Shown: positions 35,103-44,828, numbered from the stretch's first letter. The stretch is 64,000 nucleotides of DNA from Clostridium yunnanense (GCF_016595795.1 NZ_JAENHN010000046.1:92425-156424); one strand, 5' to 3'. The notes: generated from the sequence alone by a model not told the origin. Program-made: numbers and translations.

Positions 35103-36398
35103 TTAAAATCTAGAATTACTCATATTTCCTAAAATAGTAAGACTTTCTTTTGGATATCTGATTTGAGTTGCTCTATCAACGGCTATAAGACCAAACTTTG
35201 GCGTATATCCTAATTGCCATTCAAAGTTATCAAGCAATGACCAGTGCATATATCCGATAACATCAATACCTTCTTCAATACAGTCATATAAGCCTGCTAT
35301 TGCCTCTTCTATTAGCTCTACTCTATCCTTGTCGTTGCTTGTTGCTATTCCATGTTCAGTTACAATAATAGACTTCTTCCAATGCTTTGCTACAAATCTA
35401 ATCACTCCAGCTAAGGATAAAGGATAAAATTCATTGCCAACTTCACTTAATCTAGTATTTTCATCTGGTTCAATCTTACCATTTGGTCCAAAAACCTTAC
35501 GAGTATAATTTTGAACTCCAAAGAAATCATCTTCTTGGATATATGGCAGATAATGAAGAAAATCCTCATCCCACAATTTCTTCACAAGTTCTTCTCCACC
35601 TGGTTGTGCCTGATAGTCATAAAGTGACATAGTTAGTCCTACCTTTATCTCAGGATTGATTTCCTTTATGACTTCTCTTGCTTTTTCATGGCACTTCATT
35701 ATGATTAAATCACCGTGCTCAGTTCTAGGATCATGAAAAGTGTGTAGTTTTCTTGGATCTATTCCAAAGGCTTCTCCAGCAGCTCTATAATATTTCTCCA
35801 TTGAGCTTTGACTATCAACATTGATTCCAACTTGAACATCTGCATTTGCTGATTGAACCTTGGTTGCTTTAGCCATCTTAGCTTGATACTCTTTCATAAT
35901 TCTAGCAATTTGTACCCCCATATTTGCTTCATTAATGGTACAAATATATGGCATTAGTTCTCCTAGTTCTGAAACAACATATTTACAGTATCTACCGAAA
36001 TACTCAACGGTAGTTTCACTTTCCCATCCACCTTCTGAAATCAGCCATCTTGGTGATGAAAAATGGTGTAAGGTTACAATAGGTGTTACTCCATTGTCAT
36101 GGCAGAAATTTATCATATCTCTATAATGTTCAATCTCATTCTTATCAAAGTTACCTTTCGATGGTTCAATTCTTGCCCACTCTAATGAAAATCTGTATGA
36201 GTTTAAGCCTGCATCTGCAAGTATCTTGATGTCTTCTTTGTATCTATTATAATGATCAACAGCATCTAGAGATTTTTCTTTATATAATGATCCTGGTATA
36301 TTTTCAAGTACCCAGAAGTCACTGTTTTTATTATTTCCTTCTACTTGGTGAGCTGCAGTAGCTGCCCCGAACATAAACTTTCTATTAAATTTTTTCAT
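35103..36398 (-). CDS. GH1 beta-glycosidase
   Basis: 431 residues from ATG at 36398 (tggagg upstream); no signal peptide. The GH1 barrel is recognisable from FMFGAATAAHQVEGNNKNSD, the acid/base region CTINEAN (Glu about 157) and the nucleophile region VTEHG (Glu about 348), with YMHWSLLDNFEW near the end. The usual motifs are NEP and TENG, so both active-site loops vary and specificity may be unusual. Its promoter carries the shared operator at 36536-36560. It heads the GH1-MCP-SDR unit and should cleave imported beta-glucosides or similar. Confidence 0.9.
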   Translation of the reverse strand: MKKFNRKFMFGAATAAHQVEGNNKNSDFWVLENIPGSLYKEKSLDAVDHYNRYKEDIKILADAGLNSYRFSLEWARIEPSKGNFDKNEIEHYRDMINFCHDNGVTPIVTLHHFSSPRWLISEGGWESETTVEYFGRYCKYVVSELGELMPYICTINEANMGVQIARIMKEYQAKMAKATKVQSANADVQVGINVDSQSSMEKYYRAAGEAFGIDPRKLHTFHDPRTEHGDLIIMKCHEKAREVIKEINPEIKVGLTMSLYDYQAQPGGEELVKKLWDEDFLHYLPYIQEDDFFGVQNYTRKVFGPNGKIEPDENTRLSEVGNEFYPLSLAGVIRFVAKHWKKSIIVTEHGIATSNDKDRVELIEEAIAGLYDCIEEGIDVIGYMHWSLLDNFEWQLGYTPKFGLIAVDRATQIRYPKESLTILGNMSNSRF

Positions 36399-36512
36399 AT
36401 TCAATTCCTCCACAAATATATTGATAATGTTTTACTGTTTTTTGTATAGGTTTACTTTTTGATTGTACCCTCTTATAACTCTCATATTTTTTTAATTTAT
36501 CTATATTAAGAT

Positions 36513-36560
36513 ATTACACTAAACCCTTTTCAACTTCTCGCATTATTTTGCTCTAAATCG
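36513..36560 (-). promoter_or_regulatory. GH1 promoter with AraC-type operator
   Basis: Plus-strand bases 36536-36560 read TCTCGCATTATTTTGCTCTA followed by AATCG. On the minus strand the site ends CGAGA exactly 17 bp before a -10 box TGTAAT (36513-36518). The same layout occurs at 42977, 44609 and 48228. Confidence 0.7.
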
Positions 36561-36712
36561 TAAATTTCGTACTATAAGTTTTAAACTTTAGTTATTAGTT
36601 TGTGTAATAACTCCTATATAGATAACCTATTTGCATTCTATAAGATCTAAATATCATTAAAAATAACTTGTAGTACCTAAAGATAGATTTTGATATTTCT
36701 ACAAAAAAGTAA

Positions 36713-36751
36713 CTGCTGTGCAAAAATAAATATGTTCAAATTGCGCAGCAG
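36713..36751 (-). terminator. Probable terminator after GH78
   Basis: CTGCTGTGCAA and TTGCGCAGCAG pair with one mismatch; a T-rich stretch follows on the minus strand. Confidence 0.6.
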
Positions 36752-36797
36752 CCAAAGATATATTAAATTATTTTGTTAGCTCTTGTTTGTAACTGGT

Positions 36798-39053
36798 CTA
36801 TATATAATTTACTGACAAACTAATCTCATATTGATAAGTCCCTGCTGACACCTGATACATCGATCCATCAGGTAACCTGATTTCTGCCTCCACAGGTGTT
36901 TCTACTGTAAACTTAACGCTCTTCTCTTTATCTTCCACTTCATTATTTTCAAAAGACTGTGAAACAAATTCCCATGAAACCTTTATTAATCCTACTCTGG
37001 ATTCATAAGAACCAGAAACACTTCCTAAACGTTCATCTACTTTTGGACATATAAGCACTTTTTTATACCCTGGAAGTAATGGTTTTATACCAAGAATATA
37101 TTGATAATAAAATTCTCCCACACTGCCAAAGGCATAATGGTTAAAGGATACCATGTTGTCATTACTCATTTTTTCTTCATTTACTTTTCCATCTGGCATA
37201 AGAGCATTCCATCGTTCCCAGGTAGTAGTAGCACCGCATTTTATTTGATACATCCAACCCGGACAACCTTCCTGTAGCAACAGATCATAGGCAAGCTTAT
37301 TCTCACCTGCCTCCGCTAATATAGGTAAAATATGTTCAGTGCCAAAGAACCCAGTCTGCATTCCATTAATACGAATATGCTCTATCAACTTTGCTAAAAC
37401 CTTTTCTCTTAGTCCTACCTCTAGAAGCACAAACTTTAAGGCCATGATATAGGCTCCCTGATAGTCATCTGTCATCTTTCCATCTTCTAATATAAAGGCT
37501 TTAATATATGCATTTCGAGTTTTCTCTAGCTGGATGCTGTATCTTTCTGCGTCTTCTATCTTTCCAAGACGCTTTGCAGTATCAGATAGCACTTTTAAAT
37601 CATGTATGATAAATGAGTTAGAAACTGGATTGTTATGCATTGCCATCCACTTTACGTCTTTTCCAAGCATCAGCCAGTCACCTAAATTAGCGCCAAGCCA
37701 TAAGTTGGCATCTCCCATTTTTCGGATTTCTGCCTCCACAAAAAGCTTCATGCTCTCATATTGGTCTATAAGATGCTTTTCTTCCCCATATTGCCAGTAA
37801 AGCATTTCTGGAAGTATAGTTACGGCGTTTCCCCATCCAAGCATATTAAGAAAGCCAATTCCTCCCGGTCCATTTGCCGGAATTGTGGAACCTATATACC
37901 CTTCTGTATTATCCATCTGACTATAGCGTATATCTTTAAGAAACTTCTTCCAAAAATCTTCTGTGTCAAAATTATAACTTCCGGTGAGAGCAAATACATG
38001 ACCATCCCCAGTATAACCCATACGTTCATCACGTTGTGGGCAATCTGTAGGCACTTCAATATAGTTAGATTTCTGTCCCCAAATTTGATTTTCGTATAAT
38101 TGCTGTACCATTTTATTACTAGATGAGAAATATCCTGTGCGCTTCATATCGCTATAAAGAGCATACGCTGTAATCATTCCATCTACATATTCCGTACCAG
38201 AAACCTCTATGTAGCGAAAGCCCATATAAGTAAATTTAGGACGATATTTTTCTGTTTCTCTTCCCTTATGATAAATTATCTCTGCTTTTGCCTTTCTTAA
38301 GTTTTCTGTATAAAGGCTGCCATCAGTATTTAATATCTCTCCATGACGTAGCTTTATGGTGTTTCCTTTAATCTTAGATGGATCAATTTCCACAACACCT
38401 GCAAAATTCTGTCCAAAGTCCAAAATTATCACATCGCCTTGCTTAGTTACTTTCTTTACAGGCATTTCTTCCTGAATTTTTACTGTAAGGATTGTTTCTT
38501 CTATTACCTCTGGAAGTTTCCCTTCATATTTTATAGGTGTTCCAATTGCCTTTTCTATCCCCTTCAGATTTCCGTCTCCATTATAAACTTCCCCATCATA
38601 AAACCCTGCATACTCATATGGAGAGTCTACCTCAACAACCTGGGCTTCATCAGAGGTATAGGTCAATACACTTCCATCCTCATGTTCTATCTGAAGTATC
38701 CAGGAAACAGCAGCTTGATCTCCATAAATCTGCACTTTATTATCAAAGGTAAACCTACCACAATACCACCCCTGTCCTAAGTATACACGTAACTGACTTT
38801 CACCTGACACCAACAGTTCTGTCACATCGTATGTCTGATACTGCAAATCTCTATGATAATAGGTAAAACCAGGTGCAAACATCTGATTTCCTACTTTTTT
38901 ACCATTTATCTGCGCTTCGTAGATACCAAGTGCAGTAATGAATAATGTTGCTTTTCTGATATTTTTTACGTTTATCTGCTGTCTGAAAACACTGACAGCA
39001 CCTTCTTTATATTCCTTTTGGGATTTAATAAAATGCCCTCTTAATTCCTCCAT
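36798..39053 (-). CDS. GH78 alpha-L-rhamnosidase
   Basis: 751 residues, cytoplasmic (no signal peptide). The N-terminal beta-domain (TLFITALGIYEAQINGKKVG, FAPGFTYYHRDLQYQTYDVT) is followed by the (alpha/alpha)6 catalytic barrel with PTDCPQRDERMGYTGD at 335-350, which holds the conserved acidic residues, and a C-terminal domain with NHYAFGSVGEFYYQYILGI. Somewhat shorter than many GH78 enzymes. It removes terminal rhamnose from glycosides. Last gene of the SDR-GH43-isomerase unit; a PR-A hairpin lies 36 bp upstream of the ATG (ccaggaggt). Confidence 0.92.
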   Translation of the reverse strand: MEELRGHFIKSQKEYKEGAVSVFRQQINVKNIRKATLFITALGIYEAQINGKKVGNQMFAPGFTYYHRDLQYQTYDVTELLVSGESQLRVYLGQGWYCGRFTFDNKVQIYGDQAAVSWILQIEHEDGSVLTYTSDEAQVVEVDSPYEYAGFYDGEVYNGDGNLKGIEKAIGTPIKYEGKLPEVIEETILTVKIQEEMPVKKVTKQGDVIILDFGQNFAGVVEIDPSKIKGNTIKLRHGEILNTDGSLYTENLRKAKAEIIYHKGRETEKYRPKFTYMGFRYIEVSGTEYVDGMITAYALYSDMKRTGYFSSSNKMVQQLYENQIWGQKSNYIEVPTDCPQRDERMGYTGDGHVFALTGSYNFDTEDFWKKFLKDIRYSQMDNTEGYIGSTIPANGPGGIGFLNMLGWGNAVTILPEMLYWQYGEEKHLIDQYESMKLFVEAEIRKMGDANLWLGANLGDWLMLGKDVKWMAMHNNPVSNSFIIHDLKVLSDTAKRLGKIEDAERYSIQLEKTRNAYIKAFILEDGKMTDDYQGAYIMALKFVLLEVGLREKVLAKLIEHIRINGMQTGFFGTEHILPILAEAGENKLAYDLLLQEGCPGWMYQIKCGATTTWERWNALMPDGKVNEEKMSNDNMVSFNHYAFGSVGEFYYQYILGIKPLLPGYKKVLICPKVDERLGSVSGSYESRVGLIKVSWEFVSQSFENNEVEDKEKSVKFTVETPVEAEIRLPDGSMYQVSAGTYQYEISLSVNYI

Positions 39054-39088
39054 GTTTACCTCCTGGTATTTTTACTTTCTAGCTCTAT

Positions 39089-39185
39089 AGATATATCCCT
39101 TCGTAATTAAATCTATTATTTAAAATTCTCTTACCAGAACTTGTGAGAGTTTTTAAAATAGGTTTCTGTTCGAACGGGTACATCT
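39089..39185 (-). repeat. PR-A palindromic repeat, 97 bp, inside the operon
   Basis: Outer arms AGATATATCCCTTCG and CGAACGGGTACATCT; the interior carries the conserved CTCTCAC...GGTAAGAGAATTTTAAA block in reverse orientation. It abuts the isomerase stop codon and lies 36 bp before the GH78 start, so it is transcribed as an intercistronic hairpin. Confidence 0.85.
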
Positions 39186-40031
39186 TTAAACATATTTATT
39201 TAAAAAATCTGCACTTACTTGAAATGATTTTATTGGTGATTTATCTACCCAATTCTTGTGACTTTCAAGAATAATAGCTTCTACTCCATACTTTTTTGCA
39301 GTTTCAATCATAGCTATCAGATTCATATTTCCATATCCTAATTCCATACTATCAGACTTCAAAATGGAGCCTGTCTTTCCAGTTCTTCTTGTCCCTCTAT
39401 CATTAATGTGATAAAGCCTCATCCTTTCACCAAGAGTTTCCATTAAATCCAGGGCATCAACTCCTGCTTCAGTGGGCCAGTATGAATCAAATTCAAAGTT
39501 CACATATCTCGGATCTGTATTTTCTATAATCAAATCATAAGCAGTTTTTTCAGGTTCTATCTTACGAAATTCGCAATTGTGGTTGTGGTAGAGAAAATGT
39601 ATCCCACCTGCTTCAAGCAGTTTCCCTCCATAGTTTAATTTGTCTATAAGTTCTAAAACTGCTTTTTTATCTGAATAATCGAAATGATGCATTCCTGTCA
39701 CTACAACATATTCTGTACCAAAAGCTTTTGCTTCATCAATGATTTCCTGTGTTCTGTTTAAAATACTACCTAAATCCTCATGAACACTGACAACTTTTAA
39801 ATTTGATTCTGCCATTAACCTTTTCCACTCAAGATTTCCGCTACGTCCCATAGGCATTCCTGCCATTCTAGTAAGCATACGAACAACCATTGGCATCTTC
39901 TTTATCATAAATCCATTGAGTTCTATGCCGTTATATCCTGATTTTTCTACTAGCTGCAAGGTGTCACGAGCTTTTTTCTCCGTTCCTAAAACTGTCCGAA
40001 GCTGAAATTGTTGCACCGCCTTTATGGTCAT
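39186..40031 (-). CDS. Sugar phosphate isomerase/epimerase-like TIM barrel
   Basis: 281 residues of the xylose isomerase-like (AP endonuclease 2) barrel: LVEKSGYNGIELNGFMIKKM, HYNHNCEFRK-type metal region (FLYHNHNCEFRKIEPEKTAY), YVNFEFDSYWPTEAGVDALD and GYGNMNLIAMIE with conserved Glu/His/Asp ligands. Relatives act on sugars, inositols or keto-glycosides. It sits between GH43 and GH78 in one unit, 35 bp after GH43. Isomerisation, epimerisation or cleavage of an oxidised glycoside are all possible. Confidence 0.82.
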   Translation of the reverse strand: MTIKAVQQFQLRTVLGTEKKARDTLQLVEKSGYNGIELNGFMIKKMPMVVRMLTRMAGMPMGRSGNLEWKRLMAESNLKVVSVHEDLGSILNRTQEIIDEAKAFGTEYVVVTGMHHFDYSDKKAVLELIDKLNYGGKLLEAGGIHFLYHNHNCEFRKIEPEKTAYDLIIENTDPRYVNFEFDSYWPTEAGVDALDLMETLGERMRLYHINDRGTRRTGKTGSILKSDSMELGYGNMNLIAMIETAKKYGVEAIILESHKNWVDKSPIKSFQVSADFLNKYV

Positions 40032-40066
40032 ACTCTTCGACTCTCCATTCTATTTTTTATGGTTTT

Positions 40067-41869
40067 CTATTGCAAAACCTGTGTTGTCCAGCCTTCTGTT
40101 ATACCTGATTCATTAAAGGCATCCACTCTTACATAATATTTTTGTCCCTTTACAAGAGCACCAACTCGCTTCTCTGTGTCAAAAATCATGTAATTATGAT
40201 AAAGCTTATCTGGTTCATGTCCCCATAAAATATTGTACCCAACTGCACCGTTATCCTTAATAGTAACATCCATGTCTATATCACTTACTCTTACTGCACT
40301 AAACTCAGGTGCTGCCGGCTTCTCACTATTACCAATGCCAAAAACTCTAAGCCCGGAAATGCACGGCTTCTGATTATAAGGAATTTCAAGTATTGTAAGT
40401 TTTAGAAAACGTAACTTTATGCCATTGTCCTTAACTGCTAGATCATGTGGTAGATTAGTATCCACTTTTGACTTATCCTCTAATGTAAAATACTCTTTTC
40501 CATCTAAAGATCCTTCTAGAATCCAGCGTGTTACTTGATCTACCTCTTCAATATACCTCGCTTGAGTAGTACCTCGTATCTCACCTGGAATTGGAATTTC
40601 TATCTTGTCATCTGCAAAGTTAATCTGTACAGCTCTTACATCATACTCTTTTCCTAAATCCATCTGTAGCCACTGTCCAGGCTGAGAAGAATCCGCTCTC
40701 CACCAAGTCTGAACGTTTTCATCTGCAGCTCTTTCTGGTTCCTTTCCTTCTTCATAAGAAGACGCTGTCATTGCCTTGTTATAGCTTAGGAGATACCACT
40801 CTGGATTTCTCCAAGGATCTAACTTTCCTTGTTCAACTCTCAAAGGCCAATCACCATATCTTTGATTGCAGAATAATTCTCCGTCAGAATCAAAACCAGC
40901 AGGCCATATTCCAACCCTACGCTCAAACTGATGGTTTACACTTATACGCATTGTAGCTGAATGCCATAGGTTATCAAACCAATCTCTCATAGTAGACCCA
41001 TGTCCAGCTCCTGGCAAAAAACCACCTGGTTTATAAGAATATGGATTGTTTTTTGCTAAAACAAAAGGCCCAAGTGGGTTATCTGATACATATACACCAT
41101 CTGCATAAACATTGTACTGCGCACCATTGCAAGCATATTGTAGATAATACTTTCCTTGATACTTATCCATCCAAGCCCCTTCAATATATGGAGCATTGCT
41201 TAGAAAACCTTTTAATAAAGGTAGTAGTTCAGGGGAAATAGTATCTTCTTTAATTTCTTTGGATTTTAAGAAACCTTGAAAACGCATCTCCAATTCTTCT
41301 CCAGATACTGGCATGATGTTGTTATCTTCACCTATACGCTCATACCCCTTGGTATAGACATCTCCGTAAATCAAACCTTTTTTTTCTCCAATTGGTTTTA
41401 GGCTCACTAGATCAAGTTCCACACCCCAAAGTGGTGTTGTGTTGGTACACCCCCAATAGAAGTAGAGTCTTCCATCATCGTCCAAAAACATATTAGGATC
41501 CCAGAAACTAAAAGTTCCTGGTATTTCCTCATATGGCCCATTTAGAATATCCTTTGTACGGTAGTAATTACAATTTTCTTCTCTTTTAGAAGCACAGAAA
41601 TATACATAATCTCCTATAACTCTAGCATCTGGTGCATAATCATAAAGTGGTAAGTTCTCTGGTAACTTGTGGTTTTCCCAGTGTACCATATCTTCAGACA
41701 CCCATACCCCTAACGTCATTGAAGCAAAAATATAATATTTTCCCTTATAGAAAATCATAGATGGGTCAGCAGCCTCTCTAGCTACCTCTATAACTCCATG
41801 GCTCTGCATACTCTTATTAAACTGATAACGATAATCTATATTTAAAGGATTACAATAATATTGTTTCAT
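40067..41869 (-). CDS. GH43-type glycosidase with F5/8C and Fn3-like domains
   Basis: 600 residues, no signal peptide. The five-bladed propeller has the three expected acids: Asp about 35 in REAADPSMIF, Asp about 124 in SFWDPNMFLDDDG and Glu about 230 in APYIEGAWM. Residues about 370-510 form a discoidin/CBM32-like domain (WWRADSSQPGQWLQMDLGKE), and the last 85 resemble Fn3. GH43 enzymes invert at arabinosides, xylosides or galactosides. tcctttatt-side site aggaggtgc precedes the ATG. Second gene of the operon. Confidence 0.85.
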   Translation of the reverse strand: MKQYYCNPLNIDYRYQFNKSMQSHGVIEVAREAADPSMIFYKGKYYIFASMTLGVWVSEDMVHWENHKLPENLPLYDYAPDARVIGDYVYFCASKREENCNYYRTKDILNGPYEEIPGTFSFWDPNMFLDDDGRLYFYWGCTNTTPLWGVELDLVSLKPIGEKKGLIYGDVYTKGYERIGEDNNIMPVSGEELEMRFQGFLKSKEIKEDTISPELLPLLKGFLSNAPYIEGAWMDKYQGKYYLQYACNGAQYNVYADGVYVSDNPLGPFVLAKNNPYSYKPGGFLPGAGHGSTMRDWFDNLWHSATMRISVNHQFERRVGIWPAGFDSDGELFCNQRYGDWPLRVEQGKLDPWRNPEWYLLSYNKAMTASSYEEGKEPERAADENVQTWWRADSSQPGQWLQMDLGKEYDVRAVQINFADDKIEIPIPGEIRGTTQARYIEEVDQVTRWILEGSLDGKEYFTLEDKSKVDTNLPHDLAVKDNGIKLRFLKLTILEIPYNQKPCISGLRVFGIGNSEKPAAPEFSAVRVSDIDMDVTIKDNGAVGYNILWGHEPDKLYHNYMIFDTEKRVGALVKGQKYYVRVDAFNESGITEGWTTQVLQ

Positions 41870-41991
41870 TTCCTAGCACCTCCTTTATTTATATAAAAGT
41901 CAATGAAACGATCTTCTACAGTGTGTTTTTTGCGCATCTGCCTTTCCGAATATATATGAGAAAAACCTGGCAGGCGGCATAATTTTAATCA

Positions 41992-42801
41992 CTATTTACT
42001 TAATATTTCCGGATGCTTCCACATAGTTACATTTTTAGCTCCTGCTGATAATCCACCATCTACTGGAATTACAGCTCCATTAATATATCTAGCCATATCA
42101 GATGCAAGGAATAGTGCCAAATATGCACATTCTTCTGCCTTTCCCATTCTTCCACTTGGACAATCATTTATAAAATATTGCTTTGCCTGTTCTGGTGCTC
42201 CATCGAAAATAGGTGTTTCAGTATAACCAGGACAAATTGCATTCACAGTTACATTGTATGGTGCATAATCAAGAGCAGCAGATTGAGTAAGCCCAACAAC
42301 ACCAAACTTAGTTGCTGTGTATAATGCCTGTCCACGTTGAGGCATAATTCCTGCTATTGATGCAACATTAATGATAAACCCATTTTCTGCTTTACTTTTA
42401 AATATTTCTTCTGCCGCATATTTTACTCCTGCAAATACACCTTTTAAATTAAGGTTAAATATCTTATCACAGTCTTCTAGTGAGTATTCATGAAGTGGAT
42501 TGCCACCCATTCCTATACCAGCATCATTTACAATCCCGTCTAATCTCCCATAATACTCAACAGTAAATTCTACAAGAGCCTTGATATCTTCTGCTTTGCT
42601 GCAATCTGTGCGAAGAAATACTGCGTCACCTCCTGACTTCCTTATGGAATCTGCCACTTCCTCTCCACGGATAGGATCTCTATTTGCACAAACTACTTTC
42701 ATACCATGTTCAGCATAACATCTGGCAATTGCTTCACCAATTCCTTTACTTGCACCTGTAACAATTGCTACTTTCCCATTTACACTACTAAAATCTAACA
42801 T
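41992..42801 (-). CDS. Short-chain dehydrogenase/reductase (SDR 2)
   Basis: 269 residues: TGASKGIG (16-23), NDAG in place of the common NNAG, catalytic Ser in NVASIAG, and YTATK with the Tyr-x3-Lys. It resembles gluconate-5-dehydrogenase and glucose-dehydrogenase-like SDRs. First gene of the unit with GH43, isomerase and GH78; its leader holds a PR-A-like palindrome and its promoter the shared operator. Probably acts on a released sugar. Confidence 0.88.
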   Translation of the reverse strand: MLDFSSVNGKVAIVTGASKGIGEAIARCYAEHGMKVVCANRDPIRGEEVADSIRKSGGDAVFLRTDCSKAEDIKALVEFTVEYYGRLDGIVNDAGIGMGGNPLHEYSLEDCDKIFNLNLKGVFAGVKYAAEEIFKSKAENGFIINVASIAGIMPQRGQALYTATKFGVVGLTQSAALDYAPYNVTVNAICPGYTETPIFDGAPEQAKQYFINDCPSGRMGKAEECAYLALFLASDMARYINGAVIPVDGGLSAGAKNVTMWKHPEILSK

Positions 42802-42866
42802 CTCATTACCTCCATTTATTTTTAGTTTCCCTCTTTATCAAACTATTCACCTAACAGTGAGTTTAA

Positions 42867-42958
42867 AGATGAACCACTTTACATTAAAATTTATCCTAAT
42901 ATAGATTCATAGAACCGCCTAAATCATTATTTGGAGTTTAATGCTTGAAGTAGCTATA
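42867..42958. repeat. PR-A-like repeat in the SDR 2 leader
   Basis: Starts AGATGAACCACTTTA and ends TGAAGTAGCTATAT, matching the arms of the 92-bp subtype at 10498; the interior is degraded. It lies 66 bp upstream of the SDR 2 ATG. Confidence 0.55.
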
Positions 42959-42976
42959 TTAATCTTTCATTTTAAT

Positions 42977-43024
42977 ACTATACCAAAACCTTTTTAAGCT
43001 CTCGTACTATTTTGCGTAAAATAG
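42977..43024 (-). promoter_or_regulatory. SDR 2 operon promoter with AraC-type operator
   Basis: Plus-strand TCTCGTACTATTTTGCGTAA then AATAG at 43000-43024; 17 bp separate its CGAGA end from the -10 box TATAGT (42977-42982) on the minus strand. Confidence 0.75.
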
Positions 43025-43085
43025 TAACTTTTTCACCATAATAAACTTAGTCTTTCATGACTATTGTTATTTAATATGCGAAAAT

Positions 43086-43124
43086 GAGTATCATACAAAG
43101 CTCTTATCACTATGTACAATACTC
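43086..43124 (-). terminator. Probable terminator after the symporter gene
   Basis: GAGTATCATACA and TGTACAATACTC can form a stem with two mismatches around a 15-nt loop, just after the symporter stop codon and before the SDR 2 promoter. Confidence 0.45.
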
Positions 43125-43157
43125 AAAAATTTTTACATCTCAAATACCTTAGTTATT

Positions 43158-44567
43158 CTAAATTTCTGCTTTTGCTTCAGCTATTTTTCTGCGTTCAGCA
43201 AGTTCTTTTGTAATTTGAACCTGCTTTTCTTCTGTAAGGTCAAACTTTATTACTACAAGAGTTAATAACATTATAATTGCAGGTACAATACTCATTAATA
43301 TCTTTATACCAGTAATTGTAGCGCTACTTTGTTGAGCTGCCCCACTTACATACCCTATAATTGACAGAGCTGTAGCAGCTATGGACCCAGATATAGCAGT
43401 AGAAAAGGTTTGCAAAAATCCCTGAAGTGACCCCATAAACCCATTTATGTTCTTACCAGTCTTCCACTCAGTATAGTCCATTGCAGCAGGCATCATCGTA
43501 CCTGAAGCAGGAGTTGAAATTCCAGAAAATAATCCTGCGACAACATATAATACTATGAATGTTATTAATCCAACCTTAGTTGGTGGAACTACTATAAGTA
43601 CAAATGTTGTTACTACAGAGATAATAGACCCCATAACCAGGTTGTTTCTAATTCCGATACGTTTTGTAATAGGTCCACTTAATGCTACACCAATCAAAGT
43701 TGGAACCATACTAAGTAATCCTACTATAGCCACTAACCCTTCATTATTAAAATAATATTTATAATAATATATAGAGAGAGTAGCCTTGAACCCATTTGAT
43801 AAGTTTAATCCAAGTATATATCCATATACTATAAGTGCGGTCTTATTTGAAATCAAAGCAGAAAACATTTCTTTAAGTGAAAGTGCTTTTTCATCTTTTT
43901 TAGGTTGTGCAGCATATCTTTCTTTTACTTGAAATACTTGAAATACTGCAATTAACATAGTAAATATTGCAACTGTTCCCATGATTATCGAGAAACCTTT
44001 AGCGCCATTGCCTCCTCCTAATTTTTTATATAAAGGCTGTATAGCAACACTTGCAACCATTGCTGATATCATCATCAAAAAATATCCTATTTGATTCATT
44101 GATATTCTATCATCAATTCTCTTTGTAACTACAGGAACTATAGCCATTTGTGGAGCAATTTCAAGTGTTTTAAAGGTACTATAAAGAAAATAAGTGATTG
44201 TAGCATATATTAACTTTGCATTGCCACTTAAGCCAAAGTCTGTAAAGGTAAGCCAGCCAAAAACTGCAGCGAATACAGCAACACCTATGAACCAAGGCTT
44301 ATATTTTCCCCAAGGTGTCTCTATCTTATCAATAAAGATCCCGAATGCTGGTGCTGCCACAGCATCAAAAACACGGATAAACAAAAATAGTCCTGCTGCA
44401 TAAGCTGCACTTATTCCCATCATGTCTGTATAGAAGAAAAGAAGAAACATTTGAATAACTTGTGAGTGAAAAGTTCCCAGTGTTCCTGGCATAACAACAG
44501 CCAATTTCTCACTAAATTTAAGTTTACTATAATTCTCGTTATCGTTTACAACTGAAGTTGTACTCAT
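43158..44567 (-). CDS. GPH-family sugar:cation symporter
   Basis: 469 residues with about twelve membrane helices, of the glycoside-pentoside-hexuronide family (MelB/XynB type). Family features: FDAVAAPAFGIFIDKIETPW (motif of loop 2-3 with Asp) followed by GKYKPWF, and the late MPAAMDYTEWKTGKNINGF. It imports a glycoside with Na+ or H+. Own promoter with the shared operator at 44632-44656; aagaggggg precedes the ATG. The only sugar transporter in the island. Confidence 0.92.
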   Translation of the reverse strand: MSTTSVVNDNENYSKLKFSEKLAVVMPGTLGTFHSQVIQMFLLFFYTDMMGISAAYAAGLFLFIRVFDAVAAPAFGIFIDKIETPWGKYKPWFIGVAVFAAVFGWLTFTDFGLSGNAKLIYATITYFLYSTFKTLEIAPQMAIVPVVTKRIDDRISMNQIGYFLMMISAMVASVAIQPLYKKLGGGNGAKGFSIIMGTVAIFTMLIAVFQVFQVKERYAAQPKKDEKALSLKEMFSALISNKTALIVYGYILGLNLSNGFKATLSIYYYKYYFNNEGLVAIVGLLSMVPTLIGVALSGPITKRIGIRNNLVMGSIISVVTTFVLIVVPPTKVGLITFIVLYVVAGLFSGISTPASGTMMPAAMDYTEWKTGKNINGFMGSLQGFLQTFSTAISGSIAATALSIIGYVSGAAQQSSATITGIKILMSIVPAIIMLLTLVVIKFDLTEEKQVQITKELAERRKIAEAKAEI

Positions 44568-44608
44568 TATATTTTCCCCCTCTTATTTGTTAGATATTAT
44601 ACTCAAAT

Positions 44609-44656
44609 AATATATTAAATCGTTTTCTTTTTCTCGTAGTATCTTGCCTAAAATAG
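44609..44656 (-). promoter_or_regulatory. Symporter promoter with AraC-type operator
   Basis: Plus-strand TCTCGTAGTATCTTGCCTAA then AATAG at 44632-44656; 17 bp to a -10 box TATATT (44609-44614, minus strand). Confidence 0.75.
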
Positions 44657-44731
44657 TAAAATACATATTATCAATCAAATTTTTCCTGATCAAGCCTTTG
44701 TAAATGTAATCTTCAGATGTTTTTCTTATAA

Positions 44732-44814
44732 AGGGTTCACATATCTAAACTTAATTTATCCTTGTTTGATATTCACAGGTATGTATAAATTAGTAGTTGA
44801 GTCGAGAACTCTCT
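44732..44814. repeat. PR-B palindromic repeat, copy 2
   Basis: AACTTAATTTATCCTTGTTT and GTATGTATAAATTAGTAGTT are shared with the copy at 53929; outer arms gGTTC... and ...GAGAACTCTC are partly kept. It lies between the GH2 terminator and the symporter promoter. Confidence 0.65.
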
Positions 44815-44828
44815 ACTATTTATCTAGA

